From: Deltaproteobacteria bacterium
GTDB taxonomy: Bacteria > Desulfobacterota > Desulfobacteria > Desulfobacterales > C00003060
Assembly: GCA_019309245.1 (NCBI GenBank)
Contig: JAFDGP010000123.1
Span: forward strand, 1-7,442
Direction: 5' to 3'
DNA: 7,442 nt
The notes beneath the pieces were generated by a model. The model had not been told where the DNA came from, searched no databases, and saw only the letters and a program-made list of their open reading frames with translations. Each line of letters begins with the position of its first letter. Position 1 is the first letter of the stretch. Positions 1 to 7,295 of this stretch are shown piece after piece. Position numbers and translations under genes: made by a program.

Positions 1-1
1 G

Positions 2-2356
2 TACGGCGTGTACGAAGATTTGACAGCTACCACGACCAACAATTTCTGCAGTACGCTTCGTTCCGTGACTTCATACAGCGACACCTCAAAAATCCACACT
101 ACCGACCACGACACCTCTGACATAACCAACCAGGCCTATGTCCTGGTTAGCGGCGGCCCTAAAGACCTGGACGGCGATGGAGCTGACGGCTTTTTTGACG
201 GCCTTAATGAAGGAAACGGCGTTCAGTTTGATGACCCTATGCGCATTGAGTACCACGGTGATCCGGCCGCCAGCCGTTATGATGATTTGATGCGGGCCCT
301 TTCCATCACGGTCCTGACCAAGTCTAATTGCAGTGGCACTGACACTTCGGGCGATCAGACGACTACCGAGACGTGTGACAACGGCACCGACGACGACGGT
401 GACGGCTACATCGACTGTGATGATCAGGACTGTTATGGGGTCGGCTCCTGCGATGCGGGAGGAGCGGATGTGACCATTACCACTTCAAGCATTGCCGCAG
501 GCGTGGTCAACACCTCCTACACGGCGACTCTTCAGGCCACAGGTGGTGAAACCCCGTACGAATGGACGCTGGACGACGATGGCGGATTCACCGACTTTTT
601 TCTGCATACCTATACAGGTCAACTTTCGGGGACCCTGAGTCAGTGTCCGGGAACATACACCATTAAAGTCAATGTCCAGGACTCCACTTCTGCCGCAGAC
701 AGCGGCCCAAAGACAGACAGCAAGTCATATGATCTGGAAGTGATCACCAATCTTGCCGTATCACGCACGAGCGGTTCCGGCACGGACATTACCTGGAGCA
801 CGCCGACCCAGCAGGAGACCTTTCAGGCCAACGGCGGCCATCTGGGGGCTATTGACTGGACGCTGAGCGCGGGCGGCGCTACAGGATTTACGGTGTCAAC
901 GAGTGGAAGCGAGACGTGCACGCTTAAGAAAAACGGCTCGACTACCGCGGGATCCTATTCCTTTACCCTGACTGCCACCGATTCAAGCTGTGCGACCAAC
1001 ACCGCCCAGATCATTCTGGCCGTTACCGTGACGTCTGGTGGCGGCAGCGCGCCCTATACGGTCGATATGGTTGGTGAATGGCACATGGACGAATGCAATT
1101 GGAACGGCACAGAGGCAGAGGTACAGGATTCCGGGGACAATGCTCTGCACGGCACGGCCCAGGGTGGGGCCGATACCATCGGGTCCGGCAAGGTCTGCAG
1201 GGCGGCCTCTTTTACGGCGACAAATCATGGCATTCAGATTGCCGACAACGCCCTGCTCGATTTTACTGGTAACGACTGGTCGATTGCCTTCTGGTACAGG
1301 ATGATGGAAAACTCTTCGGGTGGTTGGGATCAGATCTTTGTCAAGGGCAACGGTTCCAGGAGAAACTATGCCATGTGGCTTCGCCCGAATTCGGGGAAAA
1401 TTCACTTCCGCGTGGATCCATCCAACCAAGGGTTCGACTCGAATTCTGCAATGACCCCAGGTATCTGGTATTTTATTACCGGGGTTTACGACTCCGGCAC
1501 CCTGAAATTGTACTTCAATGGGACGCTCGACAAGAGCGCTTCCGGTATTACCATGAACGCGAACAGCGACAACGATGACCCGCTCTATATCGGCAAGAGC
1601 GCTTATTACAACACGATCAAGTGTAAAGTGGATGAGTTGAGGATCTATTCCAAGGCCTTAAGTGAAGGAGAAATCGATGAGCTGTACACGATGACCCACA
1701 CTTGTTCGGGAAGTTGTTACACGGACCCTGTCGCCGTCTACTATATGGATGAAAGTAGCTGGAGTACCGGGGTGGCCGACCAGGTACAGGATTCTTCCGG
1801 AAATAGCTACCACGGCATCCCCTATGGAAGCGCAGCCATCAATACCTCGGACAGCCACCTGGGACATGCCGGTGAATTCAGCAACAGTGACAGCTATATT
1901 GCCGTATCGGGCCTTCCTGTTTCCACCACGTCCGGGGATCAGACAACGGTCACGTTCTGGATGAAGTGGCTCGGGGGAAACAGCCAGATGCCGATCGGAT
2001 GGACCACATATGACCTGTGGTTTACCAGTGACAGGTTTGGCTTCAATACAGGTGGGGGAGACATCTATGGAATTAGCGGGGCGGCATCCAAGCTGGCCAA
2101 TGGATGGCATCACGTGGCTGCCGTGTTCACCAACAGCGGAACGGCCCAAAATGTGTTGTTTTTAGACGGACAGGAACAGTCGCTAAGTCTGCTTCAAGGT
2201 TCCCAGAACAACCGGACCGTGGGCTCCAATTTCCGGATAAGCGGCTGGACGAACAGTTCCGGATACCGCTTTAATGGGCTGATCGACGAATTGAGAATCT
2301 ACACCAGGGGACTGTCCGCCAGCGAGATCTCAGAAGATAAGGACTTGCCGCATTAA
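2..2356 (+). CDS. Large secreted LamG-domain protein, probable pilus-linked adhesin (5' end missing)
   Basis: The frame is open to the left edge, so this is the C-terminal part of a longer protein. A GTG at 8 is in frame but is probably internal. Numbered from that GTG (782 residues), the layout is as follows. Residues 1-105 look like the globular tail of a type II/IV prepilin, with an Asp-rich loop (about 52-71) followed by a YDD-LMRALS ending typical of such tails. Residues 121-142 hold a Cys/Asp-rich calcium-loop motif (CDNG, DDDGDG, DCDD). Residues 155-248 form a He_PIG-like Ig module (TSYTATLQATGGETPYEW), and 248-343 a second Ig-like module. Residues 349-560 and 571-775 are two LamG/concanavalin-like modules, each ending in DELRIY. 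Many cysteines suggest oxidative folding outside the cytoplasm. The likely role is carbohydrate or surface binding at the cell surface or on a pilus. The pilin N-terminus lies outside the window, so the pilin link is an inference. MshQ-like is an alternative name. The stop is TAA at 2354. Confidence 0.85.
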   Translation, partial: YGVYEDLTATTTNNFCSTLRSVTSYSDTSKIHTTDHDTSDITNQAYVLVSGGPKDLDGDGADGFFDGLNEGNGVQFDDPMRIEYHGDPAASRYDDLMRALSITVLTKSNCSGTDTSGDQTTTETCDNGTDDDGDGYIDCDDQDCYGVGSCDAGGADVTITTSSIAAGVVNTSYTATLQATGGETPYEWTLDDDGGFTDFFLHTYTGQLSGTLSQCPGTYTIKVNVQDSTSAADSGPKTDSKSYDLEVITNLAVSRTSGSGTDITWSTPTQQETFQANGGHLGAIDWTLSAGGATGFTVSTSGSETCTLKKNGSTTAGSYSFTLTATDSSCATNTAQIILAVTVTSGGGSAPYTVDMVGEWHMDECNWNGTEAEVQDSGDNALHGTAQGGADTIGSGKVCRAASFTATNHGIQIADNALLDFTGNDWSIAFWYRMMENSSGGWDQIFVKGNGSRRNYAMWLRPNSGKIHFRVDPSNQGFDSNSAMTPGIWYFITGVYDSGTLKLYFNGTLDKSASGITMNANSDNDDPLYIGKSAYYNTIKCKVDELRIYSKALSEGEIDELYTMTHTCSGSCYTDPVAVYYMDESSWSTGVADQVQDSSGNSYHGIPYGSAAINTSDSHLGHAGEFSNSDSYIAVSGLPVSTTSGDQTTVTFWMKWLGGNSQMPIGWTTYDLWFTSDRFGFNTGGGDIYGISGAASKLANGWHHVAAVFTNSGTAQNVLFLDGQEQSLSLLQGSQNNRTVGSNFRISGWTNSSGYRFNGLIDELRIYTRGLSASEISEDKDLPH
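1052..2335 (+). repeat. Tandem pair of diverged LamG-coding modules
   Basis: Two protein modules of about 210 and 205 residues lie head to tail (about 1052-1690 and 1718-2335). Matching landmarks are an opening with MDE (HMDE, YMDE), then VQDSGDN-LHG against VQDSSGNSYHG, a central tryptophan-rich sheet region (WSIAFWYRM against TVTFWMKW), a W-x-x-I/V turn (GIWYFITGVY against GWHHVAAVF), and a closing DELRIYSKALS against DELRIYTRGLS. At DNA level only short identities survive, for example a shared 13-mer at 1119-1131 and 1782-1794. This is therefore an old duplication or domain shuffling, not a recent copy. A short Cys-containing linker (THTC-SGSC) joins the modules. Confidence 0.8.
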
Positions 2357-2493
2357 ACCTCGAATTATCAGCTACATTCCTGATGTTGCATAAGCACTAT
2401 GGCATTCAATGGAAAAATAAAATACAGCCGGCGGTGTCGTGAAGCCATGCCGCTTACAAATCAATAGGAGGCAAGGCATGAAAGCAGGGCTGG
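2357..2493. other. Convergent intergenic gap
   Basis: This stretch lies between the stop of the LamG gene and the stop of the platform gene on the opposite strand. I expected a bidirectional terminator. The best candidate is a weak 7-bp stem at about 2433-2455 (GCGGTGT against ATGCCGC, with two G-U pairs and a 9-base loop), and it has no T-run after it. It also contains a strong AGGAGG at 2466-2471 placed 6 bases before an ATG at 2478. That ATG opens only 8 codons before a TGA at 2502, overlapping the end of the platform gene. No real gene is supported here. Confidence 0.5.
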
Positions 2494-3726
2494 TTACCGG
2501 CTGAGTTCACTGACCAGATCGTAGATGGGCAAGAACAGACCGATCACAATAACGGCAAACATCGTCCCCACAATGATCAGCAGGGCGGGCTCAATGATCT
2601 TACCCAGGGTGGCCACCACTACGGAGAGCCTGTTTCTGTAGTCCTCGGCGATGTGAGTGAGCTGCTCGCTCAGCGTTCCGCTTTCTTCTCCCACTTTAAT
2701 CATGCGAATGACAAACGCAGGGAAAACCTGCGCCCGACCGAATGCCTCCGAGATGCCCGAGCCTTCGGCAAGGGAGCGGGCGACCAGGGCGAGCTTTTCG
2801 CGGTACAATTCGTTTCGAAGTGCCTGTTGTATAATGGTAACCGCGCGAACGATGTCGATGCCCGCGTTGAGCAGCAGCGCAAGGTGTTCACTCAAAAACG
2901 CCATAACCGAGGCCTGGGTGATCGTGCGGGAAACGGGCAGGTGCAGCTGTGCAATACACAGGACCTTTCTTGCCCTCCGGCTGGTCTTGTAGATCGCCGC
3001 CATGACCATGGCAAGGCCTAAAATACCGGCGAGGATGGCCAGGATGTGGGTCCGCACAAGACCGGAAAGATTCAACAGGAACACGGTCAGAGCGGGAAGC
3101 GCGACATTCATTTCCTGAAACAGGCTGACGATTTTGGGTACCACGTAATAGAACCAGAAAAAAAAACCCCCGGCCATGCAGGCCAGAACCAGCGTTGGGT
3201 ACAGCAGGGCCTGTTTGGTGTCCGTGATTACCCGGTGGATCCGTTTCAGGTGCTCAGAGGCCTCGTGGAGCATGGCATCCAGCCGGCCGGTTTCTTCTCC
3301 CAGCCGGATCAGGTGAACCACTGTTTTGGGAAAGATTTGCGGATAGGTTGCCGCCGTGCTGGAAAAGCTTTCCCCTTGCTGGAGGCGGTAGACCATGTCC
3401 GTGATGTTTTTTTCAAATGCCGGGTGTCCCGTGGTGCTTGCAGATTCGCTCAGCGCAGTTGTCAATGGAATTCCGGAGCGGAGCATAAGGGAGACATTCG
3501 AGAAAAACTCTGCCTGAAAGGGCCGGTTAATCCGCTTTTGGGGCCTCGTGGAACCCAGGCGATTCAGACGGGAGGCGACCCATCCGAGCTTTTTTGCATA
3601 AATGGGGGTGTTGTGACCCCTTTCCAGATAGGTCAGTGCGGAGACCTCATCCGTATAGGGCAGTGTGGTGGTCTTTGAAATGACCTCCCCGTTGGGCCGA
3701 ATCAACTTGTACTTGAAGGTATTCAT
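2494..3726 (-). CDS. mshG: GspF/PilC/MshG-family inner-membrane platform protein
   Basis: This 410-residue protein has the full family length. Residues 1-50 are the usual GspF N-terminal stretch (FKYKLIRPNGEV). Two homologous T2SSF domains follow, at about 70-195 and 272-402, with the diagnostic paired motifs GEETGRLD (143-150) and GEESGTLSEQL (346-356). Membrane segments are visible at about 179-197, 226-246 and 380-402, the usual three-helix pattern. In this family the protein sits in the inner membrane, contacts the assembly ATPase and guides pilin subunits into the fibre. The MshE-type ATPase lies upstream on the same strand, which supports that partnership. The ATG at 3726 is the only ordinary start before an in-frame stop about 57 bases upstream. 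No good Shine-Dalgarno sequence precedes it; the nearest is a GAGG about 17 bases away. GspF or PilC would be equally fair names; MshG is preferred from the gene order. Confidence 0.93.
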   Translation of the reverse strand: MNTFKYKLIRPNGEVISKTTTLPYTDEVSALTYLERGHNTPIYAKKLGWVASRLNRLGSTRPQKRINRPFQAEFFSNVSLMLRSGIPLTTALSESASTTGHPAFEKNITDMVYRLQQGESFSSTAATYPQIFPKTVVHLIRLGEETGRLDAMLHEASEHLKRIHRVITDTKQALLYPTLVLACMAGGFFFWFYYVVPKIVSLFQEMNVALPALTVFLLNLSGLVRTHILAILAGILGLAMVMAAIYKTSRRARKVLCIAQLHLPVSRTITQASVMAFLSEHLALLLNAGIDIVRAVTIIQQALRNELYREKLALVARSLAEGSGISEAFGRAQVFPAFVIRMIKVGEESGTLSEQLTHIAEDYRNRLSVVVATLGKIIEPALLIIVGTMFAVIVIGLFLPIYDLVSELSR

Positions 3727-3789
3727 ATGAAGTGGAAAGATTGCCTCAATTCCGTTGTTTCTCTTCAGTGATGATCTTTGTTTTCATGG

Positions 3790-3820
3790 TGGATTTTTCC
3801 GCCGCAGGTGGAAAAACCCA
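3790..3820. repeat. Imperfect inverted repeat (14-bp arms, 3-base loop)
   Basis: The left arm is 3790-3803, the loop GCA is 3804-3806 and the right arm is 3807-3820. The core pairs TTTTTCCGCC with GGTGGAAAAA. As + strand RNA it has one G-U pair and one A-C mismatch; as - strand RNA it also has one G-U pair and one mismatch. The T and A runs lie inside the stem, so it is not a standard intrinsic terminator tail. It could act as an RNA hairpin between the ATPase and platform genes, for example in mRNA processing or stability, or it may be a remnant of a small repeat element. Confidence 0.55.
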
Positions 3821-3831
3821 ACCTACAGTGC

Positions 3832-3859
3832 TGACAACCGACAGCTGTCAACTGGAAAC
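3832..3859. repeat. Short run of degenerate heptamer repeats
   Basis: Four adjacent 7-base units read TGACAAC, CGACAGC, TGTCAAC and TGGAAAC. The second and third together contain a perfect 10-base palindrome, GACAGCTGTC (3840-3849). Heptamer runs built on TGACAAC occur in intergenic DNA of many proteobacteria, as far as I recall; here the units are already degenerate. The function is unknown. Confidence 0.4.
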
Positions 3860-3921
3860 CGCCAAATCCTTCCTGGCTCTCATGCTTGGCTGGAGGATTT
3901 TTCGCAAGGAGACAATCCTGC

Positions 3922-5628
3922 TCAGACCGCCCTGACCTGGCTGATAGGTTTCATGTCATGCCCGGCCTCAGGTTGAGCCTGCCGGATCTGGCCGAGGTTT
4001 CTCTTGATTTCTTCAGTGGTCGTCACCCCTTGCTTTGCCTTTAATGCTGCAACAGAAAAGATGTCTGCGAATCCTTCTTTGCGAGCCCGTTGCGCGATGA
4101 GCCCGGGGTCCGCCTTTTGGGAGATGAGCCGGGCCAGGTTGTGGTTGACGACCAAAATTTCATAGACCAGGGTTCTGCCGAAATACCCGGTCCCCTGACA
4201 CACGTTGCAGCCCTTGCCCTTATACAGGACCTGGATGGAAGGGTCGCCCAGATAGACCTTTTCCCGGGGAGACGGATTGTAAGGGCCTTTACAGTTTGTA
4301 CAAATTTTTCGAACAAGGCGTTGGCTCATCACGCCCACCAGAGAATCGGCAAGCATGAACGGGTTGACCCCGAGGTCTCGCAGTCGGGGAATCGCCCCGA
4401 CTGCGTCATTAGTGTGCAGGGTGGACAAGACCAGATGGCCGGTAGCTGACGCACTCACTGCCGTTGCCGCGGTGTCGGAGTCGCGTACCTCTCCGACCAG
4501 GATGACATCCGGATCATGTCGCAAGAAGTGACGAATGGCACCGGCAAAGGTGTACCCGGCCTTTTCGTTGACCTGGGTCTGCCGCAGGAGGGGAATCTTG
4601 TACTCAATGGGGTCTTCCACGGTGACCACATTTTTTTTCAGAAGGTTCAGGGTCCGCACCCCGGCATACAGGGTGGTGGATTTCCCGGATCCCGTGGGGC
4701 CTGTGATCAGCACAATCCCGTAGGGTTCATTGAACATGCGCTTCACCGTTTCAATATCGTCTTCCAGGAACCCAAGCTGGTGCAGGCCCACAACGGAATT
4801 TTCCTTGGGTAACAGCCGCAGTACAAGGTTTTCCCCCTGGGGCGAGACAATGGTCGAGACCCGGACATCATAGGTGCCGTTAAGGATTTCGGTCGAAAAG
4901 CCGCCGTCCTGAGGGAGGCGCTGTTCCGCAATGTCCATTTCAGCCTTGGTCTTGATCAGGGAGACTACCCGGAGAAGTTCGGGTGGCAACGACAGGACAG
5001 AGGTCAACACTCCGTCAATTCGGAAAGAGATGTTGGTGCTCCTTTCTATGGGCCGGATATGAATGTCTGTGGCCCGCATCTTGACCGCCAGCTCCATGAT
5101 ATACCGCACCAGTTTGTCCAGGTCCCGCGCGCCCTCGACATCCTGGGAAAGCAGCTTGACTTCTTTTTCAATGAGCGATTCGATGGGATTCTCTGCAAAA
5201 TAGTAGAGCTTGTTGATGGCATTGACGGTCTTGGTCTTTTCAGAGAGGTAAAAGGTGGGCTTCAGGCTGCAATGCCGGGTGATGAGCTGGTTGAGTTCCG
5301 GATTTGAGACCTCGGGCGAGGCCACGTGGATGAGGCCTTTGTTGGTCCCGATCGGCAAGAAAATGTGTTTTAAACACAGGCTCTTGTTGAACAGGCTCAG
5401 CACTTCTTCTGGGGGCAACAGTCCTTCTACATCGAGGTAAGGAACGCCTGCCTGGTCGGCTACGGCAACCGCGATGTCGTATTCGGTTACAAAACCCAGC
5501 CTGACCAGGATCTCCCCGAGTTTTTCGCCGGTGATTTTCTGTTCGTGGACGGCAAAGCAGATATGTTCTTCGCCGATGATTTTTTGATCCTTCAGGAGTT
5601 GTCCCAACGGCTTGCTCGTGGTGCTCAT
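3922..5628 (-). CDS. mshE: GspE/PilB/MshE-family pilus assembly ATPase
   Basis: This 568-residue protein has the normal family length. Residues 7-59 contain two MshEN-type motifs. The second (KLGEILVRLGFVTEYDIAVA, from residue 36) is well kept. The first (PLGQLLKDQKIIGEEHICFA, from residue 7) lacks the usual Arg and Gly. The ATPase core has Walker A GPTGSGKST (310-318), the Asp box VTVEDPIEY (335-343), Walker B DVILVGEVRD (374-383, E380) and the His box TGHLVLSTLHTNDA (396-409). A zinc-type pair of CxxC motifs lies at C443/C446 and C474/C477. Cytoplasmic hexamers of this family hydrolyse ATP to drive pilin or pseudopilin polymerisation through the GspF-type platform, encoded next downstream. 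The start overlaps the stop of the upstream gene by 4 bases (ATGA), implying translational coupling. A GspE of a type II secretion system is the main alternative; the MshM-like neighbour favours MshE. Confidence 0.95.
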   Translation of the reverse strand: MSTTSKPLGQLLKDQKIIGEEHICFAVHEQKITGEKLGEILVRLGFVTEYDIAVAVADQAGVPYLDVEGLLPPEEVLSLFNKSLCLKHIFLPIGTNKGLIHVASPEVSNPELNQLITRHCSLKPTFYLSEKTKTVNAINKLYYFAENPIESLIEKEVKLLSQDVEGARDLDKLVRYIMELAVKMRATDIHIRPIERSTNISFRIDGVLTSVLSLPPELLRVVSLIKTKAEMDIAEQRLPQDGGFSTEILNGTYDVRVSTIVSPQGENLVLRLLPKENSVVGLHQLGFLEDDIETVKRMFNEPYGIVLITGPTGSGKSTTLYAGVRTLNLLKKNVVTVEDPIEYKIPLLRQTQVNEKAGYTFAGAIRHFLRHDPDVILVGEVRDSDTAATAVSASATGHLVLSTLHTNDAVGAIPRLRDLGVNPFMLADSLVGVMSQRLVRKICTNCKGPYNPSPREKVYLGDPSIQVLYKGKGCNVCQGTGYFGRTLVYEILVVNHNLARLISQKADPGLIAQRARKEGFADIFSVAALKAKQGVTTTEEIKRNLGQIRQAQPEAGHDMKPISQVRAV

Positions 5629-7196
5629 GCGTCAGCCTTCCTTTTCTGGTGGCAAAGAAGAAACACCGTCTCATCGTCCGGAAAGCCCGTAACCGTCAGG
5701 CCGCAGTCCCGTTGAAACCAGTTGACGGCCTTCATCAGTCGGCGGCCTACCACCCCGTCAAGGGCATAATTATACAGCCCGGCCTGTGCCAAGAGGTGCT
5801 CCAGAGTTCGGATCTCGTCCCCACGGTATCCATAATAAAAGGTATGAAGGTGGACCGGTGGCTTCCAGAACAAAAAGAAGCGTTGTGATTGATTGGTTTG
5901 AGAACAAATACGCAGAACGTCGTAGCGGGTTTGAACGTTTGGCGGTAGCTGATGGAGTTGGACCATCCGGTATCCCGTGTCGGCGTAAATTCTGTCGGCC
6001 AGGGGTCGAAATATTCCGGATCCCATCGCCCGCTCAAACGCGTCCCCGTAGACGGCAAGCCCGTAGGCGTCCAAAAAGGCCCGCACCGCATGGGCGTTGT
6101 CGGTATTGTCCTGAAACTCACGGGAAACATTCCAGAGGATACCGGGTGAACAATAGGCTTCGGCGACATCGGCTGCTTCCTGTTGGTCCCACTCTCCGCC
6201 GCTTTTCGGGCGGCTTGCCATGGCCGCGGAATCCGGCTCCTCTCGTGCAATCAACAGCGGCTTCAAGGCCTCGGATGGTAAAAACGGGGCCACGGCCAGG
6301 TACAGGGCTGCGGCTGAAGGTAAAGCAGCCCAGGCAATCCGACGGATCAGTCGGGATCTTTGGGGATTCAAATCCGCATAGGCCTCGTTTACAATAGCCC
6401 TGGTGATCCGGCAGGTGCTGCGAAGAAACGCCACATAGATACACCGCTCCATGATGTTGTTGATTTGCCTAAAGTTACCGCCGGTCAGTTTGTGGATTCT
6501 TCTCAGAGCGCTTTGCGTGAGGCTGATCTTACCACCGTTTCCCGCCATATAGAGTTTGAACATGATGTAACCCCTGAGTTCTTCCAGGCTCAAGGGGCGT
6601 GCCTGTTCGCGGATCATCACACGGCTCTTGAGCTGCCTGAGAGCTGGCGAATTTAATTTCTCATCGAGTTCCGGCTGGCCGATGAGCAGAATCTGCACCA
6701 GCTTTTCGCGGTGGGTTTCCAGATTGGAAATCATCCGGATCAGTTCCAGGCTCTTATGGCTCAGGTTCTGGGCGTCGTCGATGATCATGGCGCAGTTTTT
6801 CCCCTCCCGGTGCCGCTGGAGGAGAAAATCACCCAGCGCCCTCATCTGGTCGCTCAGCACAAGGCTGTCGCTTGTAAGGCCGAAGTCTCGGTTGATTTCT
6901 CTGAGCAATTCTGTTTCCTGATAAAAGGTATGAAATACGAGAGAGGTCTCCACTCCGTTGGAATCCAGGATGCTCAGGATCCTGCGGCTGATCGTGGTCT
7001 TGCCTAACCCGACTTCCCCGGTGAAGACCAAAAATCCTTTTCGTGTAGTAATTCCGTGGACGAGTTCGTGGACGATGCGGTCTATGTGGTCGCACACATA
7101 AAAGTTGTCCTGGTCGGGAACCACTGGAAAAGGGTTGCGCCTCAGGCCGAAATGGCTGAAGCACTGGAGCTCTTCGTTTTTTTCCTTAATTTGCAT
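5625..7196 (-). CDS. ExeA/GspA/MshM-type AAA ATPase with transmembrane segment and peptidoglycan-binding domain
   Basis: This 523-residue protein is close in size to ExeA/GspA and much longer than a plain MshM. Residues 15-30 carry the family opening (FGLRRNPFPVVPD). The AAA domain has Walker A GEVGLGKTT (60-68, K66), Walker B AMIIDDAQ (136-143), the LLIGQPEL strand (170-177) and a possible arginine finger at R192. A single membrane helix at about 287-306 follows. Residues 350-459 resemble the periplasmic middle region of ExeA, ending in the FWKPP and YYGYRGDE stretch. Residues 460-515 are a PG_binding_1 domain (DGVVG, AVNWFQRD, GLTVTG). ExeA-type proteins bind cell-wall peptidoglycan and help assemble the outer-membrane secretin; MshM holds the matching place in MSHA loci. 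The ATG at 7196 gives the natural N-terminus but has only a weak ACGGAA upstream. The second Walker B acid is Asp rather than the common Glu. Confidence 0.9.
   Translation of the reverse strand: MQIKEKNEELQCFSHFGLRRNPFPVVPDQDNFYVCDHIDRIVHELVHGITTRKGFLVFTGEVGLGKTTISRRILSILDSNGVETSLVFHTFYQETELLREINRDFGLTSDSLVLSDQMRALGDFLLQRHREGKNCAMIIDDAQNLSHKSLELIRMISNLETHREKLVQILLIGQPELDEKLNSPALRQLKSRVMIREQARPLSLEELRGYIMFKLYMAGNGGKISLTQSALRRIHKLTGGNFRQINNIMERCIYVAFLRSTCRITRAIVNEAYADLNPQRSRLIRRIAWAALPSAAALYLAVAPFLPSEALKPLLIAREEPDSAAMASRPKSGGEWDQQEAADVAEAYCSPGILWNVSREFQDNTDNAHAVRAFLDAYGLAVYGDAFERAMGSGIFRPLADRIYADTGYRMVQLHQLPPNVQTRYDVLRICSQTNQSQRFFLFWKPPVHLHTFYYGYRGDEIRTLEHLLAQAGLYNYALDGVVGRRLMKAVNWFQRDCGLTVTGFPDDETVFLLCHQKRKADA
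5636..5643 (-). promoter_or_regulatory. Ribosome binding site of the assembly ATPase gene
   Basis: On the - strand AAGGAAGG lies 7 bases before the ATG at 5628. It sits inside the last codons of the upstream ExeA-like gene. Together with the ATGA overlap it supports the chosen start and coupled translation of the two genes. Confidence 0.65.
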
Positions 7197-7295
7197 GGCT
7201 GTCGTTCCGTTTGGCGAATTTTAATGTGCTAAGCGAAAACTATGCGGCCGCCGTTTGGTCTTTTCATAGGGCCTTTTGCGGCAGCGGCAGCGATA
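7197..7295 (-). other. 99-base gap upstream of the ExeA/MshM-like gene
   Basis: It is GC-rich near the upstream gene, with a GCGGCCGC palindrome at about 7243-7250, and AT-rich near 7217-7226 on the - strand side. I see no consensus promoter pair, sigma-54 site or T-tailed hairpin. The genes on either side may be cotranscribed, but this gap is where a start site for the M-E-G run would be if there is one. Confidence 0.4.

Larger units (their letters stand above)
3727..3921 (-). other. 195-base gap between the ATPase and platform genes
   Basis: This is an unusually long gap inside an otherwise compact gene run. It contains an imperfect inverted repeat (3790-3820) and a run of heptamer-like units (3832-3859), both listed separately. 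On the - strand a perfect TTGACA occurs at 3847-3852. The sequence 17-18 bases downstream is a poor -10 box, so I do not call a promoter. The only - strand reading frame with an ATG is 13 codons (3787-3746) and lacks a convincing ribosome binding site. Confidence 0.5.

Noticed and set aside
8..10. GTG at 8 as the true start of the LamG protein
   Set aside because: The frame is open to the window edge, and the protein would begin in the middle of a pilin-like globular region with no signal peptide.
983..1429. 148-codon open frame on the - strand inside the LamG gene
   Set aside because: It is antisense to a clearly coding LamG module and resembles no family. A similar shadow (1658-2149) lies opposite the second LamG copy, as expected from the same reading-frame bias.
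2433..2455. Possible terminator hairpin in the convergent gap
   Set aside because: The stem is only 7 bp with two wobble pairs and a 9-base loop, and there is no T-run on either side.
3046..3678. 210-codon + strand frame opposite the platform gene
   Set aside because: It has no recognisable domain, and the opposite strand encodes a full GspF-family protein with membrane helices and both paired motifs.
3746..3787. 13-codon - strand frame as a leader peptide for the platform gene
   Set aside because: There is no convincing ribosome binding site, no regulatory codon run and no attenuator-like pair of stems.
3829..3852. Promoter on the - strand based on a perfect TTGACA
   Set aside because: The hexamer at 17-18 bases spacing matches the -10 consensus poorly, and the TTGACA is part of the heptamer repeat run.
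3732..3976. Two short + strand frames across the ATPase-platform gap
   Set aside because: Both run into the 3' end of the ATPase gene, lack a good ribosome binding site and show no protein-like composition.
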